Source: Phycisphaerales bacterium
GTDB taxonomy: Bacteria; Planctomycetota; Phycisphaerae; Phycisphaerales; UBA1924
NCBI GenBank assembly: GCA_028279375.1
Contig: JANQNW010000010.1
Location: 62,001-126,000 of the forward strand
Direction of reading: 5' to 3'
Length of the DNA stretch: 64,000 nucleotides
The notes beneath the pieces are model-generated. The model ran no database searches. It was given only the letters and a program-made list of their open reading frames with translations, and was not told the origin of the DNA. Numbering within the stretch: position 1 is the stretch's first letter; the number at the start of each line of letters is the position of its first letter. Shown here one piece after another: positions 8,201-16,694 of the stretch. The translations under genes and the position numbers were made by a program.

Positions 8201-9534
8201 CGCACGATGTGCAGCTTGAGTTGGCGGCCATCGATGTATTCGACGCGACCGTCTTCAAAGTAGGCGTCTTCCTCGAGCATGATGCGCACTTCCTGGCCGT
8301 TCCATTCGGGGACGGGCGCCGTAATGCTCAATTCGATGGAATACGCAGTCCGGTTGTGGATCGGATAGTCGCCCTTGCCTGGGACGCCGCCCTGTTTATC
8401 CCACATGCCAATGGCGGGGCCGGCGCCGTGGCCGTGGTAGCCGATGGGGTGGGTGTACACCATCGCGTTGACGCCGCGTGCTTTCGCTTCAGCGAGCGCA
8501 TCAACGAGCACGTCATTGCCGCTCCGCTCTTCCGCGAAGCGCTCGGTGAGAATGTCCTGCATCTCGTTGCCGATAGCGAAGGCGCGTTGCAGGCCTGCCG
8601 GGGGCTCGGTCTCACCACGCCTGAGCACGTAGGTCATCTGCTGCGTGTCTGTGTTGAGTCGGAGATAGGTGATGCCGAAGTCCAAATGGACGAGGTCGCC
8701 GCGCTGAATGACCTGTTCGTCGCCGGTGAAGAGGTCAAGGAAGTCGGAGTCTTCTTTCTGTCGCTGGATCGAGACGGACGGGTGGAACCATGCCGTGAGT
8801 TTCAGCTCGCGAATGCGCTCGCGGCACCACCACTGCACATCATGGGTTGTTGTGACACCGGGCTGGATGACGCGCTCCGAGAGCGCCTCGGCCATGATCT
8901 CGTGGGCGATGCGGCAGATCGAAGCGTACACCTCCATCTCCTCAGGAATGCGTCGTTCGAGCCAACCGATCGCGAGTGCCTCGCCGGGAACAATGCGATC
9001 ACGCAGGCGCAACGGAAGGGCCTGACGGAGCTCATTGAACTGCGAGTGCGAGAGGCCATCGGCAAGAGCAAAAGTAGGAGAGATATTGAGCGCGATGCGA
9101 TGCGGGTCGCGCGCTTCGACAATCTCGACGAGGCGCGCCCACTGATCGGGCTGCTCGTCCGGATTCCACGCGGATTCGAATGCGTCGCCGACGCTGTACC
9201 TGGCCACGGCCAGTCGTTCGACCTCTGAGGCGCCGTCGGGATCGTGAAAGACGAGAATGGTCCGCCGCCGTGCCGACAGCCACGTCGCAGGGAGCATGGT
9301 CTCGAGAACCGGATCCTCGTTGTATTCGCGCCCGAGCACGATCCACATATCGACCCCATGCTCACGCATGAGTTCCGGGACCACGCGATCGAGACGTTCA
9401 ACAAGCCAGTTGTTGACGACCTCGGCGCGCTCGCGCATCGGAAGGATGACGCCGGATTCCGCTGACATCGCCGGCTGGCCGGAGAGAACAACCGACAGAG
9501 CGGCGAGGCTGAAGACGAGAATAGACCTTCTCAT
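8197..9534 (-). CDS. Exported M24-family metallopeptidase (Xaa-Pro aminopeptidase-like)
   Basis: The 445-residue protein has a Sec signal (LVFSLAALSVVLSGQPAMSA) and then a creatinase-like N-domain. A pita-bread M24 peptidase domain follows from about residue 210. The five metal ligands are recognisable: Asp in VHLDFGITY, Asp in LNTDTQQM, His in HPIGYHGHGAGP, Glu in AYSIELSI and Glu in MLEEDAYF. It probably cleaves N-terminal X-Pro bonds of peptides outside the cytoplasm. It lies 45 nt downstream of crtE on the same strand, so it could receive read-through from the rhodopsin operon. Confidence 0.85.
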   Translation of the reverse strand: MRRSILVFSLAALSVVLSGQPAMSAESGVILPMRERAEVVNNWLVERLDRVVPELMREHGVDMWIVLGREYNEDPVLETMLPATWLSARRRTILVFHDPDGASEVERLAVARYSVGDAFESAWNPDEQPDQWARLVEIVEARDPHRIALNISPTFALADGLSHSQFNELRQALPLRLRDRIVPGEALAIGWLERRIPEEMEVYASICRIAHEIMAEALSERVIQPGVTTTHDVQWWCRERIRELKLTAWFHPSVSIQRQKEDSDFLDLFTGDEQVIQRGDLVHLDFGITYLRLNTDTQQMTYVLRRGETEPPAGLQRAFAIGNEMQDILTERFAEERSGNDVLVDALAEAKARGVNAMVYTHPIGYHGHGAGPAIGMWDKQGGVPGKGDYPIHNRTAYSIELSITAPVPEWNGQEVRIMLEEDAYFEDGRVEYIDGRQLKLHIVR

Positions 9535-9579
9535 TAATGGACCCCAGGGCGCCGAACACTGCCTGTCTTCGCGTGCACG

Positions 9580-10422
9580 CTAACTCGTCACGACGAGACG
9601 GCGGATCATCGACACGAACTCGGTGAGCGCGTCAGGATAGCCGATGCCCTCGAGATCATCCTCGAGCCGTCGCCAGATCGAATCACTCCGCTGCGCTACG
9701 TGCAGCGGATATGCGTCGCCATCGACGATGTCGTCAGCGAGTTGGTAGAGCTGGCCAAGCTGGCGTCCGAAGGAGCGTGCCTTGGGGCGCAACGAGTCGG
9801 CGGACTCGCCCGCGCTCATGACGCCGAGTTCGCACGCAGCGGCGAACAGGCTCCCGGTCTTCTGGTCAGAGCATTGCTCCCAACTATCCTTTGACGCAGC
9901 CAACGTCGGCTTGAATTCCCGAGCCTGGCCCACACACATTTCGAGAACGGTCTGGGCGAGAACCCCCGTCATCTCCGGCGAGTGTGTCGCAGAGGCGATC
10001 GTCCTGAAGGCGAGTGCGATCATCGCATCGCCAGTGAGCACGGCATGCGCTGCGCCATGCGACGCATGCACGGTTGGTCGTCCGTTGCGCTCCAGTCCGG
10101 CGTCCATACATGGAAGGTCGTCGTGCACCAGACTCGCCCGGTGTATGAGCTCAATCGCCACTGCCGGGCCGATCCAGTTCGGACCGGAGCCGCCGGCCGC
10201 GGTGTGCCACGCCTGAAGCAATCGCGGTCTCAGTTGCTTGCCGCCAAGCAGCGCATCCTGGATGGAGATGCGCAGATCAGATGGGACCGTCCGAAGTATG
10301 TCGGCAAAGACCATCTCTGTCATCGCTTCAACCGTCGGTCGATGACCATGCTCTTGGGCCGGAGCTGCGTGGTGTTGGTTCATAGGAAGTGTTCGCTCGC
10401 GGTTCAGAGTTGGATGCATCAT
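9580..10422 (-). CDS. crtE: Geranylgeranyl diphosphate synthase (polyprenyl synthetase)
   Basis: The 280-residue protein condenses isopentenyl-PP with allylic diphosphates to the C20 precursor of carotenoids. It shows the first aspartate-rich motif DDLPCMD in IHRASLVHDDLPCMD, the second DDIVD in QLYQLADDIVD, and GGKQLRPRLL for pyrophosphate binding. Two ATGs lie back to back (10422 and 10419); the first forms an ATGA overlap with the blh stop, which suggests translational coupling. The carotenoid neighbours support crtE over an octaprenyl-type enzyme. Confidence 0.88.
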   Translation of the reverse strand: MMHPTLNRERTLPMNQHHAAPAQEHGHRPTVEAMTEMVFADILRTVPSDLRISIQDALLGGKQLRPRLLQAWHTAAGGSGPNWIGPAVAIELIHRASLVHDDLPCMDAGLERNGRPTVHASHGAAHAVLTGDAMIALAFRTIASATHSPEMTGVLAQTVLEMCVGQAREFKPTLAASKDSWEQCSDQKTGSLFAAACELGVMSAGESADSLRPKARSFGRQLGQLYQLADDIVDGDAYPLHVAQRSDSIWRRLEDDLEGIGYPDALTEFVSMIRRLVVTS

Positions 10423-11447
10423 GATTCTGGAGACGATCGAGGCCAGAGACGATGGACGCGATGGGCAACGGCCTCCAGGATCACGTGTGGGACAGTGAGG
10501 GCAAAGAGGCCGACGAAGACAATCTGCCAGCTCAACGATGTGAACTCGTAGTCACGAAGAAGGATCAGCCAGGCCGCCGCGGCGAGCATCCAGGTGGCGA
10601 TCGTGGGGAGCATGACCGCTCGCAGATAGCGACGCAATGCTCGGCGGGCCCTCGACGCATCAAGCCTTGACGCGGATCGCAGACTGTGCCGCACGGAATG
10701 CCAAAGGCAGAAGTAGACGGTGAAGGCGAGAAGCGGCGGCGTGACCGTGAACCAGATCACGAGCACGATCACCTCCGAAGCGCTCCGAAGAAACGTCTCG
10801 CGGCTGCCTCTTAGAAGGAGTGCGCCGTGGGCGAAGAGGCCTGGCGCCGCCAGCAGCATCGAGATCGCTCCGGTCCAGCGGATAACACTCTCTGAGGCGA
10901 CGTCGGAAGCTGTGATGACTGCGAAGATCCTCGAGACTTCCGCGGGATGGGCAAGGAGCGGCATCGCAACCGGAATCAGTCCGCGCGAGGTCGAGAGCCA
11001 AGCGAGCATGCCGGGGCGAGCCCCTTCATATTCAAGATCATCCATCCCCCAGTGCGCGGCGCCCAGCAGGAGCAGGATCGCGAGGCCCATCCACGGCGTG
11101 AGAATCCAGAACGCGAGGGCGAGCGCACAAACCGCGAGGTATGCGGAGACGAACACAGGCGCCCATGCTCCTCCCAGGCGAGTCTTGAGCATCGAGCGAC
11201 CGACGTGCAGGTCGAAGGCGCCATGCGGCAATCCAATAAGACCCACGAGAATCAGAAGGACAATGCTCTGCGCCAAGATCGAGGGCGTCTCGGCGACGAT
11301 CGCGAGCGCAGAGAGCCCGCCCGTTGCGCCGATCATGATCCACGTGTAGACAGGCTGAACTCGCTCAATCCAGCCTCGTGCGCACGAGTTGTCCGAACTC
11401 GACGCGGTGTCACCATGAATCGACACGTTCTTGGTCAAGGCGGTCAT
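10419..11447 (-). CDS. blh: Brp/Blh-family beta-carotene 15,15'-dioxygenase
   Basis: This integral membrane protein (342 residues, about eight hydrophobic helices) cleaves beta-carotene into two retinals, the rhodopsin chromophore. Conserved iron-ligand histidines are visible in IGLPHGAFDLHV, AAHWGMDD, LWHSVRHSLR and TVPHVILEAVAH. I chose ATG at 11447 because it overlaps the crtY stop as ATGA, like the neighbouring junctions. An in-frame reading from 11495 would add 16 residues inside crtY. It sits between crtY and crtE, so product and consumer genes are in one transcript. Confidence 0.87.
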   Translation of the reverse strand: MTALTKNVSIHGDTASSSDNSCARGWIERVQPVYTWIMIGATGGLSALAIVAETPSILAQSIVLLILVGLIGLPHGAFDLHVGRSMLKTRLGGAWAPVFVSAYLAVCALALAFWILTPWMGLAILLLLGAAHWGMDDLEYEGARPGMLAWLSTSRGLIPVAMPLLAHPAEVSRIFAVITASDVASESVIRWTGAISMLLAAPGLFAHGALLLRGSRETFLRSASEVIVLVIWFTVTPPLLAFTVYFCLWHSVRHSLRSASRLDASRARRALRRYLRAVMLPTIATWMLAAAAWLILLRDYEFTSLSWQIVFVGLFALTVPHVILEAVAHRVHRLWPRSSPES

Positions 11448-12622
11448 TGGAGGCAGAGGTGAGGGGCCGTGACCACATGGCGAGTCACGAGCCACTTTGG
11501 CATTGCCTTGATCACACTGAAGATGTCCCGATTCGATGCGCGGTCACACAGGAATCGGAGCAGCGAGGGATCTGGTGCGCGTTGAAACAAAGTCGTAAAC
11601 AACTCAGGACCTCGCTCCGGCTCACGCGCAAGCAATGTGAGGAGGATTCGATCCAGCAGCCCCATGAGGTTCGATCGGGGTGGTGTCGGACGCTCAAGAC
11701 CATTGAGGAGAGCATGGCAGACGCTTGCAGTGTCGCGCTGGATCGCTTCGAATGCGTAGCCGGTGCTCGGGCGTCCAGCGCCGCCACGGGTCCCGATCGG
11801 CCAGACTCGCCGGGTCGCTCTCGCAGACAGGCGCCCGACGTGCATCGGCAGCCGACCCCGCTCAGCCCTCAGGGTCTGAACAGGAGTCGATCCCACGTAA
11901 CGCTCAAGGTAGTTTTCTATATGGCGATCATAATCAGGCATGGGAGCGCCCGGCGGTGTCATGAATGTTGACTCGATGAGAGCGTGCCGCGGAGAGTAGG
12001 GGAGCATGTACATGAAGTGCAGCCCCTCCGCTTGATCAACATCAAAGTCCATCAGCGTGACGACTTTCGGATCGAGTCGGTCGTCTGCGAATATCACCTC
12101 ACGACCCAGGAAATGCTGGCTGAGAGTAAATCGCCTGTCAGCATTGGATGCTCGCTCCGGAGGTCGGCCGTCAAAGACCATCGAGAATTCGCGTCTTCGA
12201 CTGCCCTCGCCGTCGCTCGAGAGGAGTTGCACGCCGGAGTCCTGCTCCTCGATCGTGCTTGCGCGAACTCCGAACTCTATCTGCACCCGACCCAGGCGCT
12301 CCAGTCGATGGAGCGCCCATTCATAGAACTTGCCGGAAGGAATGTGACAATACGGCGTGGAACGGCAATCGAGTCGGGAGACTCTTCCACCGCCGCCCAC
12401 GATGCAGGTGTTCCATCGGTGCGTGACAAGCGGATCGAAGCGACCGGACTCGAACTGCCAAAAGCACCACGTTCGATCGTGCGTGAGTTCCCGCCGCGCC
12501 TCGAGGATCGCGATGTCGATTCCTGGGAACTTCTCTGCAAGTTCCAGTGCGAGGCTCAATCCGGCGCACCCGCCACCCAGAATCGCTATCGAGGCGCCGT
12601 CGTAGAGCAGCGGGGCGCTCAT
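11444..12622 (-). CDS. crtY: Lycopene beta-cyclase, CrtY type
   Basis: The 392-residue flavoprotein converts lycopene to beta-carotene. The N-terminal dinucleotide site reads IAILGGGCAGLSLALELAEK and is followed by the family landmark DRTWCFWQFE. Near residue 280 is RVWPIGTRGGAGRPSTGYAF, the CrtY signature. The C-terminal helical part ends with KWLVTRHVV. Its start overlaps the crtB stop (ATGA at 12622) and its stop overlaps the blh start. This is the bacterial CrtY class rather than the membrane CrtYcd type. Confidence 0.92.
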   Translation of the reverse strand: MSAPLLYDGASIAILGGGCAGLSLALELAEKFPGIDIAILEARRELTHDRTWCFWQFESGRFDPLVTHRWNTCIVGGGGRVSRLDCRSTPYCHIPSGKFYEWALHRLERLGRVQIEFGVRASTIEEQDSGVQLLSSDGEGSRRREFSMVFDGRPPERASNADRRFTLSQHFLGREVIFADDRLDPKVVTLMDFDVDQAEGLHFMYMLPYSPRHALIESTFMTPPGAPMPDYDRHIENYLERYVGSTPVQTLRAERGRLPMHVGRLSARATRRVWPIGTRGGAGRPSTGYAFEAIQRDTASVCHALLNGLERPTPPRSNLMGLLDRILLTLLAREPERGPELFTTLFQRAPDPSLLRFLCDRASNRDIFSVIKAMPKWLVTRHVVTAPHLCLQ

Positions 12623-13581
12623 GAGATCACAAGTGCAGTGTGGAGACGTTTATCATGCGCAACGAGCACCGACCTCGGGGACTCGTCCGCGATTGCCCGC
12701 GCGATCGCGTGGGCGCTCCGCACCATTTTCGAGGAATCTGTCGTGCGAACCCGCGTGTGAAGCGCCCGCTCGGGATCACGGCGTATGACACCACCGATCG
12801 CGCGATAATTCGCAGCCGCCGCACGAATGGCTGGTCGGACGGCGCGTGGTAGGTAACGCATACCCGCGTCCGCACTCTCATAGTAGGTGTCGGCCAGCAG
12901 GAGCAGGCGCTCGACTGAGTCAATCGTCTCTTTGCACTCGACGGGCTGAGCGTCGATGGTCGCCCGTATGACTGAGCCAGCGTCGATCCACGAGGCGGGC
13001 AAGTAGACCCGATCCCGGAGGGCGTCCTCTCGCACGTCACGCGCGATGTTCGTCAGTTGCATGGCGATACCAAGGTCGATGGCGTGAGGATCCGCAACGG
13101 AGGGAACCCCGAGCACACGGCACATCATGAGGCCAACCGTTGATGCGACTCTGTAGGCGTAGCGGATGAGGTCGCCTTCTTCCCGAAATCGAACGCTGCC
13201 GATGTCAGAGCGAATCCCCTCGAGAAGCTCTGTCGGAAGCCGGAGTGGGATTCCGCGTTGACTCGCCAGTGTCAGGAAATCGCTGATGATCGGAGACGTC
13301 GCTGCATCGCCGCTCAAGTTCGCCTCGACTTCTCGAAGCAGATCGGCGGGAGACAGAAATGTGGAGGAGTCTCCGTCCCATTTACAGGAAGCCAGATCGC
13401 CGCAATCGTCAACCAGCCGGCAGAACGCATAGAGAACGGCGAGTTCATGCCGCACATGACGCGGAAGCAGTCTTGACGCTGCGTGAAACGTCCTGCCACA
13501 TCGCCGCAGGATCTCCTCAGGAGCGATGCGATCGCGAAGGAGTGTTGCAGGATCCCACGGATGTGTCGTTGGTGTTGTCAT
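12619..13581 (-). CDS. crtB: Phytoene synthase
   Basis: The 320-residue enzyme joins two geranylgeranyl-PP into phytoene. Motifs are YAFCRLVDDCGDLA (first Asp cluster) and the classic second region MQLTNIARDVREDALRDRVY followed by LPASW. ATG at 13581 is preferred to the TTG at 13584, because the GAGG upstream is then about five bases away. There is a 27-nt gap after crtI and an ATGA overlap into crtY. Confidence 0.93.
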   Translation of the reverse strand: MTTPTTHPWDPATLLRDRIAPEEILRRCGRTFHAASRLLPRHVRHELAVLYAFCRLVDDCGDLASCKWDGDSSTFLSPADLLREVEANLSGDAATSPIISDFLTLASQRGIPLRLPTELLEGIRSDIGSVRFREEGDLIRYAYRVASTVGLMMCRVLGVPSVADPHAIDLGIAMQLTNIARDVREDALRDRVYLPASWIDAGSVIRATIDAQPVECKETIDSVERLLLLADTYYESADAGMRYLPRAVRPAIRAAAANYRAIGGVIRRDPERALHTRVRTTDSSKMVRSAHAIARAIADESPRSVLVAHDKRLHTALVIS

Positions 13582-13608
13582 CAAGCCTCGTGATCTAGTG
13601 ATGGAGCT

Positions 13609-15195
13609 CTAGGAAACTCTCGATTCGACTCCATCTCGGATCAGGACGTTCTCCATGGTTTTCGCAGTGCATAGCGATCCCGGAATCCCCGCGCCCGGAT
13701 GCGTGCCGGCGCCGACGAGGTAGAGGTTCTGATAGTGGGGACAGCGGTTGTGAAATCGGAAGTAGGCCGATTGCGAGAGAATCGGCTGGACACTGAAGCC
13801 CGCGCCGCCGGCCGACTGCAACTCGTCGCGGAAGTACTCGGGCGTCACGTGAAAGACGCTCTCGAGGCTGTCGCGCAGATCTGGAGCAAGGTGTTTCTCA
13901 ATTCGTTCGAGTATGAGATCGGCGTAGCTGGAGCCGGTCTCGTCCCAACGATCGAAATGATTCAAGTTCGGAACCGGCGCCAGCGCATAGAAGCACTCGC
14001 ACCCTGCGGGCGCCATCGCTGGGTCAGATCGAGTCGGGGCGTGGACGTACAGACTCGGGTCAGAGGGCACGACACCGCGCGAGAAAATGTCCTGGAGCAG
14101 ATCCTTGTACCGATCACTGAGCAGGATCGTGTGATGCGCGAGATCAGCGTACTTCCTCCGTGCGCCGAAGTAGAGCACAAAGAGCCCCATGGAGAGCTTC
14201 ATGCGGCCGGAACGTGATCGCATGCGTCGATGGGGGCCGTCCGACGGCAACAGGCGCTGATAGAGCGTGACGGGATCCGCGTTGGAAACGAGGATGTCCG
14301 TGTCGATGCGTGTCCCATTCTCCAGTTCGACGCCGACGACCTGCTTTCCTCGCGTCAAGACTCGTTGCGCCATCGAGCCAAGCTGAATCTCGATTCCCTG
14401 ACGCTCCATCAAACCGCCGAGCGCTCGCACGATGGCGCCCGTGCCGCCCATCGCATAGTGAACGCCGAAGCGTTGCTCGAGAGGCTGTATCAGTGAGTAG
14501 ATGCAACTCGTGTCGTAGGGATTGCCGCCAACGAGCAGGGGCTGGAATGTGAAGACCTGTCGCAGTCGCTCGTGCTTGATGTGCTTCGAGACAAAGCTGT
14601 ACATCGACCTCTGAGCGCCGAGTCGAGCGAGATGCGGCGCTGCGCGGAACATCGACGCCGGGCGGTCAAAGGGCGCCGCGCCGAGTTGTTCAAATCCAAT
14701 CTTGTAGATGCGCTCCGCATGACGGAGCATTCTGCGATATCCATCCTGATCAGCAGGACTGAAGCGTGCGATTTCCGCACACATCCGGTCAGGATCGCCG
14801 CCATAGTCGAATGAGGCGCCGTCCTCCCACTGCACTCGGTACCACGGCCAGACTGGCCGAAGGTCCACGTGTTCGTGGAGATTCTCTCCGAAGAGATCGA
14901 ACAACTCCTCGAAGAGATACGGCGCAGTGATGACTGTCGGGCCGGCGTCGAAGGTATACCCCTCGCGAGTGAAAACTCGGGCGCGCCCTCCGAGTTCGGG
15001 GAGCCCGTCGACCAGTGTCACTCGGAACCCACGGGCCCGGAGGCGAAGCGCCGCGGCGATCCCGCCAAATCCTGCACCGAGCACAACCGCGCGACGATCG
15101 CGCGCGGTGCTGGGCGTCGCATGACGCCGGGGAGCAAATGACTCCCGTCCGCCATCGCGGACGGGAGCCGAAGAGGTGGACAGTTCCGCTGGCAC
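13609..15195 (-). CDS. crtI: Phytoene desaturase
   Basis: The 528-residue FAD enzyme introduces double bonds into phytoene to give lycopene. It begins with a 30-residue Arg-rich tail, then RRAVVLGAGFGGIAAALRL and LPELGGRARVFTREGYTFDA, both hallmarks of CrtI. The C-terminal FAD loop is NLYLVGAGTHPGAGIPGSL. The start is GTG at 15195, with GAGGA seven bases before it. It follows the rhodopsin gene by 16 nt. Number of desaturation steps cannot be read from sequence, but a downstream CrtY needs lycopene. Confidence 0.92.
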   Translation of the reverse strand: MPAELSTSSAPVRDGGRESFAPRRHATPSTARDRRAVVLGAGFGGIAAALRLRARGFRVTLVDGLPELGGRARVFTREGYTFDAGPTVITAPYLFEELFDLFGENLHEHVDLRPVWPWYRVQWEDGASFDYGGDPDRMCAEIARFSPADQDGYRRMLRHAERIYKIGFEQLGAAPFDRPASMFRAAPHLARLGAQRSMYSFVSKHIKHERLRQVFTFQPLLVGGNPYDTSCIYSLIQPLEQRFGVHYAMGGTGAIVRALGGLMERQGIEIQLGSMAQRVLTRGKQVVGVELENGTRIDTDILVSNADPVTLYQRLLPSDGPHRRMRSRSGRMKLSMGLFVLYFGARRKYADLAHHTILLSDRYKDLLQDIFSRGVVPSDPSLYVHAPTRSDPAMAPAGCECFYALAPVPNLNHFDRWDETGSSYADLILERIEKHLAPDLRDSLESVFHVTPEYFRDELQSAGGAGFSVQPILSQSAYFRFHNRCPHYQNLYLVGAGTHPGAGIPGSLCTAKTMENVLIRDGVESRVS

Positions 15196-15211
15196 TCTGA
15201 TGTCCTCAGCG

Positions 15212-16021
15212 TCACGCAGCGGCGGGGAGACCCTGCGTCTCGTAGCCTTCGAGCTCCGACTTGCGTCGGGCGATGAAGTAGATGACGACGCCGAAGCCGG
15301 CCTTCGCCGTGATGTCAGCGATCGTGTACCCGACCTGGAGGCCGACGACCGCCGTGGCCGACAAGGCTCCCTCTTCGGTTCGTCCGAGCGCGCCGATGAT
15401 GTAGGCGAGGGGGTAGAACGACCATGTGATCAACACGACGACCCTGGCGAGCTTGATGAGCCCCTGGGCCTCCGCAGGCTGCTTGTCGATCGCTGCCGAG
15501 AGCTGCGTAAACAGAACGGCGAGGACAACAAGGAATGGGATGAAGCTTGCGACGAACCATCCCCAAACCGCGGCTGAGCTGCCACCCGTGGAGATCGCAT
15601 TCTCGCCCGGGTAACCAAGGATGATCATCAGCACGACAGCCGGGATCAGGACTCGAAGGTACTTCGCAGATTCCGCCTTTGTGAGCGCCATAACTGCGAT
15701 GAGCTCGACCATGAGCAGCGGCACAGTGAGCAACCAGTCAGCGTATCTGTAAAAATCGTTGAACGGCTTGCCAGAGGCGACATACGCCCTCGCGCCATCG
15801 ACGGTCTGCGCTGTAAAGGCGCCCTCGAATGAAAGACGAATCTGGAAGTAGTGGTAGCAGGCGATGGCGGTGACCAGGCCGGTCACGATCATCGCCGGCT
15901 TGTAGCGGGCGTTCACGCGAGGGGCGAAGAAGAAGAAGAGCGTCGCTGCGCCCATCGTGGCTACGGTCAGCGAAAGCAGGTTGTAAATGACGTTGTACCC
16001 AAATGGGTCAAGGGTTGGCAT
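15212..16021 (-). CDS. Proton-pumping rhodopsin (DTE motif, green-type)
   Basis: The 269-residue seven-helix protein binds retinal at Lys240 in YTIADITAKAGFG. Helix C reads RYADWLLTVPLLMVE, with Asp95, Thr99 and Glu106 forming the DTE triad of outward proton pumps. Leu103 occupies the spectral-tuning position that is Leu in green-absorbing and Gln in blue-absorbing proteorhodopsins. His57 in CYHYFQIR matches the counter-ion histidine. ATG at 16021 has GAAGGAG seven bases upstream. Residue pattern (LGYPGE after helix D) leans to the xanthorhodopsin side. By my unaided alignment the antenna-fenestration glycine seems replaced by Phe156, so a carotenoid antenna is not assured. Confidence 0.95.
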   Translation of the reverse strand: MPTLDPFGYNVIYNLLSLTVATMGAATLFFFFAPRVNARYKPAMIVTGLVTAIACYHYFQIRLSFEGAFTAQTVDGARAYVASGKPFNDFYRYADWLLTVPLLMVELIAVMALTKAESAKYLRVLIPAVVLMIILGYPGENAISTGGSSAAVWGWFVASFIPFLVVLAVLFTQLSAAIDKQPAEAQGLIKLARVVVLITWSFYPLAYIIGALGRTEEGALSATAVVGLQVGYTIADITAKAGFGVVIYFIARRKSELEGYETQGLPAAA

Positions 16022-16541
16022 CGAGTGCTCCTTCGAAGGGTGCGGAGGATTTTGAGCGCCTGCTCGGCCGCGTGTTCGGGGCGGGCGGTTCCGCCTCGGA
16101 CCACGTGTGACTCAGGACGGCAAGGACGACTCGTGGGACGAAGAAAGCCCCGAAAACGCCGGATGCGACCGGCGCGAGCGGGGGTGGGTTCTCAAGGAGG
16201 AGTGATGAGAAGAGGAGGAGGCTGAGAACGGCCGCCGTTGCGGCCAGAGCGGCTTCGACAATGGCCTCGATCGGCGTCCGTCTCGCAAACGAGGGAAGCG
16301 CGGTAAGGAGGCTACAGCCGCACGCAGAGAGCAACAACAGAAAGCCCGGACCGCCTCCATCGGGATTGAGGCCGCTCCACGTGAAGCCCTGCGAGAACGC
16401 GTCGCTGAAGATTTGGAGGAATCCGACGGAGAGAAGAGCCGCGCCCACTGCCCCGGCGAAAGACGCAACGACGGCGATAACTCGGCGGGATCCGGTCATG
16501 ACCGGTGTTCGACATCCCGGCCGGTCCAGATTCAGAAACAT
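16008..16541 (-). CDS. Small membrane protein upstream of rhodopsin
   Basis: I do not recognise this 177-residue protein. It has about four hydrophobic helices: around residues 20-45, 65-85, 92-115 and 125-145. The tail is basic and Ser/Pro-rich. The last 14 bases overlap the start of the rhodopsin gene, so both are probably on one transcript and translated together. The start could be ATG 16541 or the in-frame ATG 16499 (MTGSRRVIAVVAS); neither has a clear ribosome site. A role in rhodopsin assembly or photoprotection is only inferred from position. Confidence 0.6.
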   Translation of the reverse strand: MFLNLDRPGCRTPVMTGSRRVIAVVASFAGAVGAALLSVGFLQIFSDAFSQGFTWSGLNPDGGGPGFLLLLSACGCSLLTALPSFARRTPIEAIVEAALAATAAVLSLLLFSSLLLENPPPLAPVASGVFGAFFVPRVVLAVLSHTWSEAEPPAPNTRPSRRSKSSAPFEGALDANP

Positions 16542-16694
16542 GCCGGCAGATTAACAGAGGATCTTGACCGAGGCGTCGGCGCTGGTCGCCGCAACCGATC
16601 CATGCCCCGCCAGATCACAGAAATCGAGGTCGCTTGCCGCCGGAACGACCAACGGCGTGCATCGGAAGCGGCTCGCCGAGCGAACGCATTCGAG

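Noticed and set aside
8209..9228. 339-residue plus-strand open frame inside the M24 peptidase gene
   Set aside because: Antisense shadow; the opposite strand has all five metal ligands and a signal peptide.
16413..16694. Extended N-terminus of the fusion photolyase
   Set aside because: It would overlap the divergent membrane-protein gene, is highly charged without family similarity, and class II photolyases start close to the LNxxPVRxDG segment.
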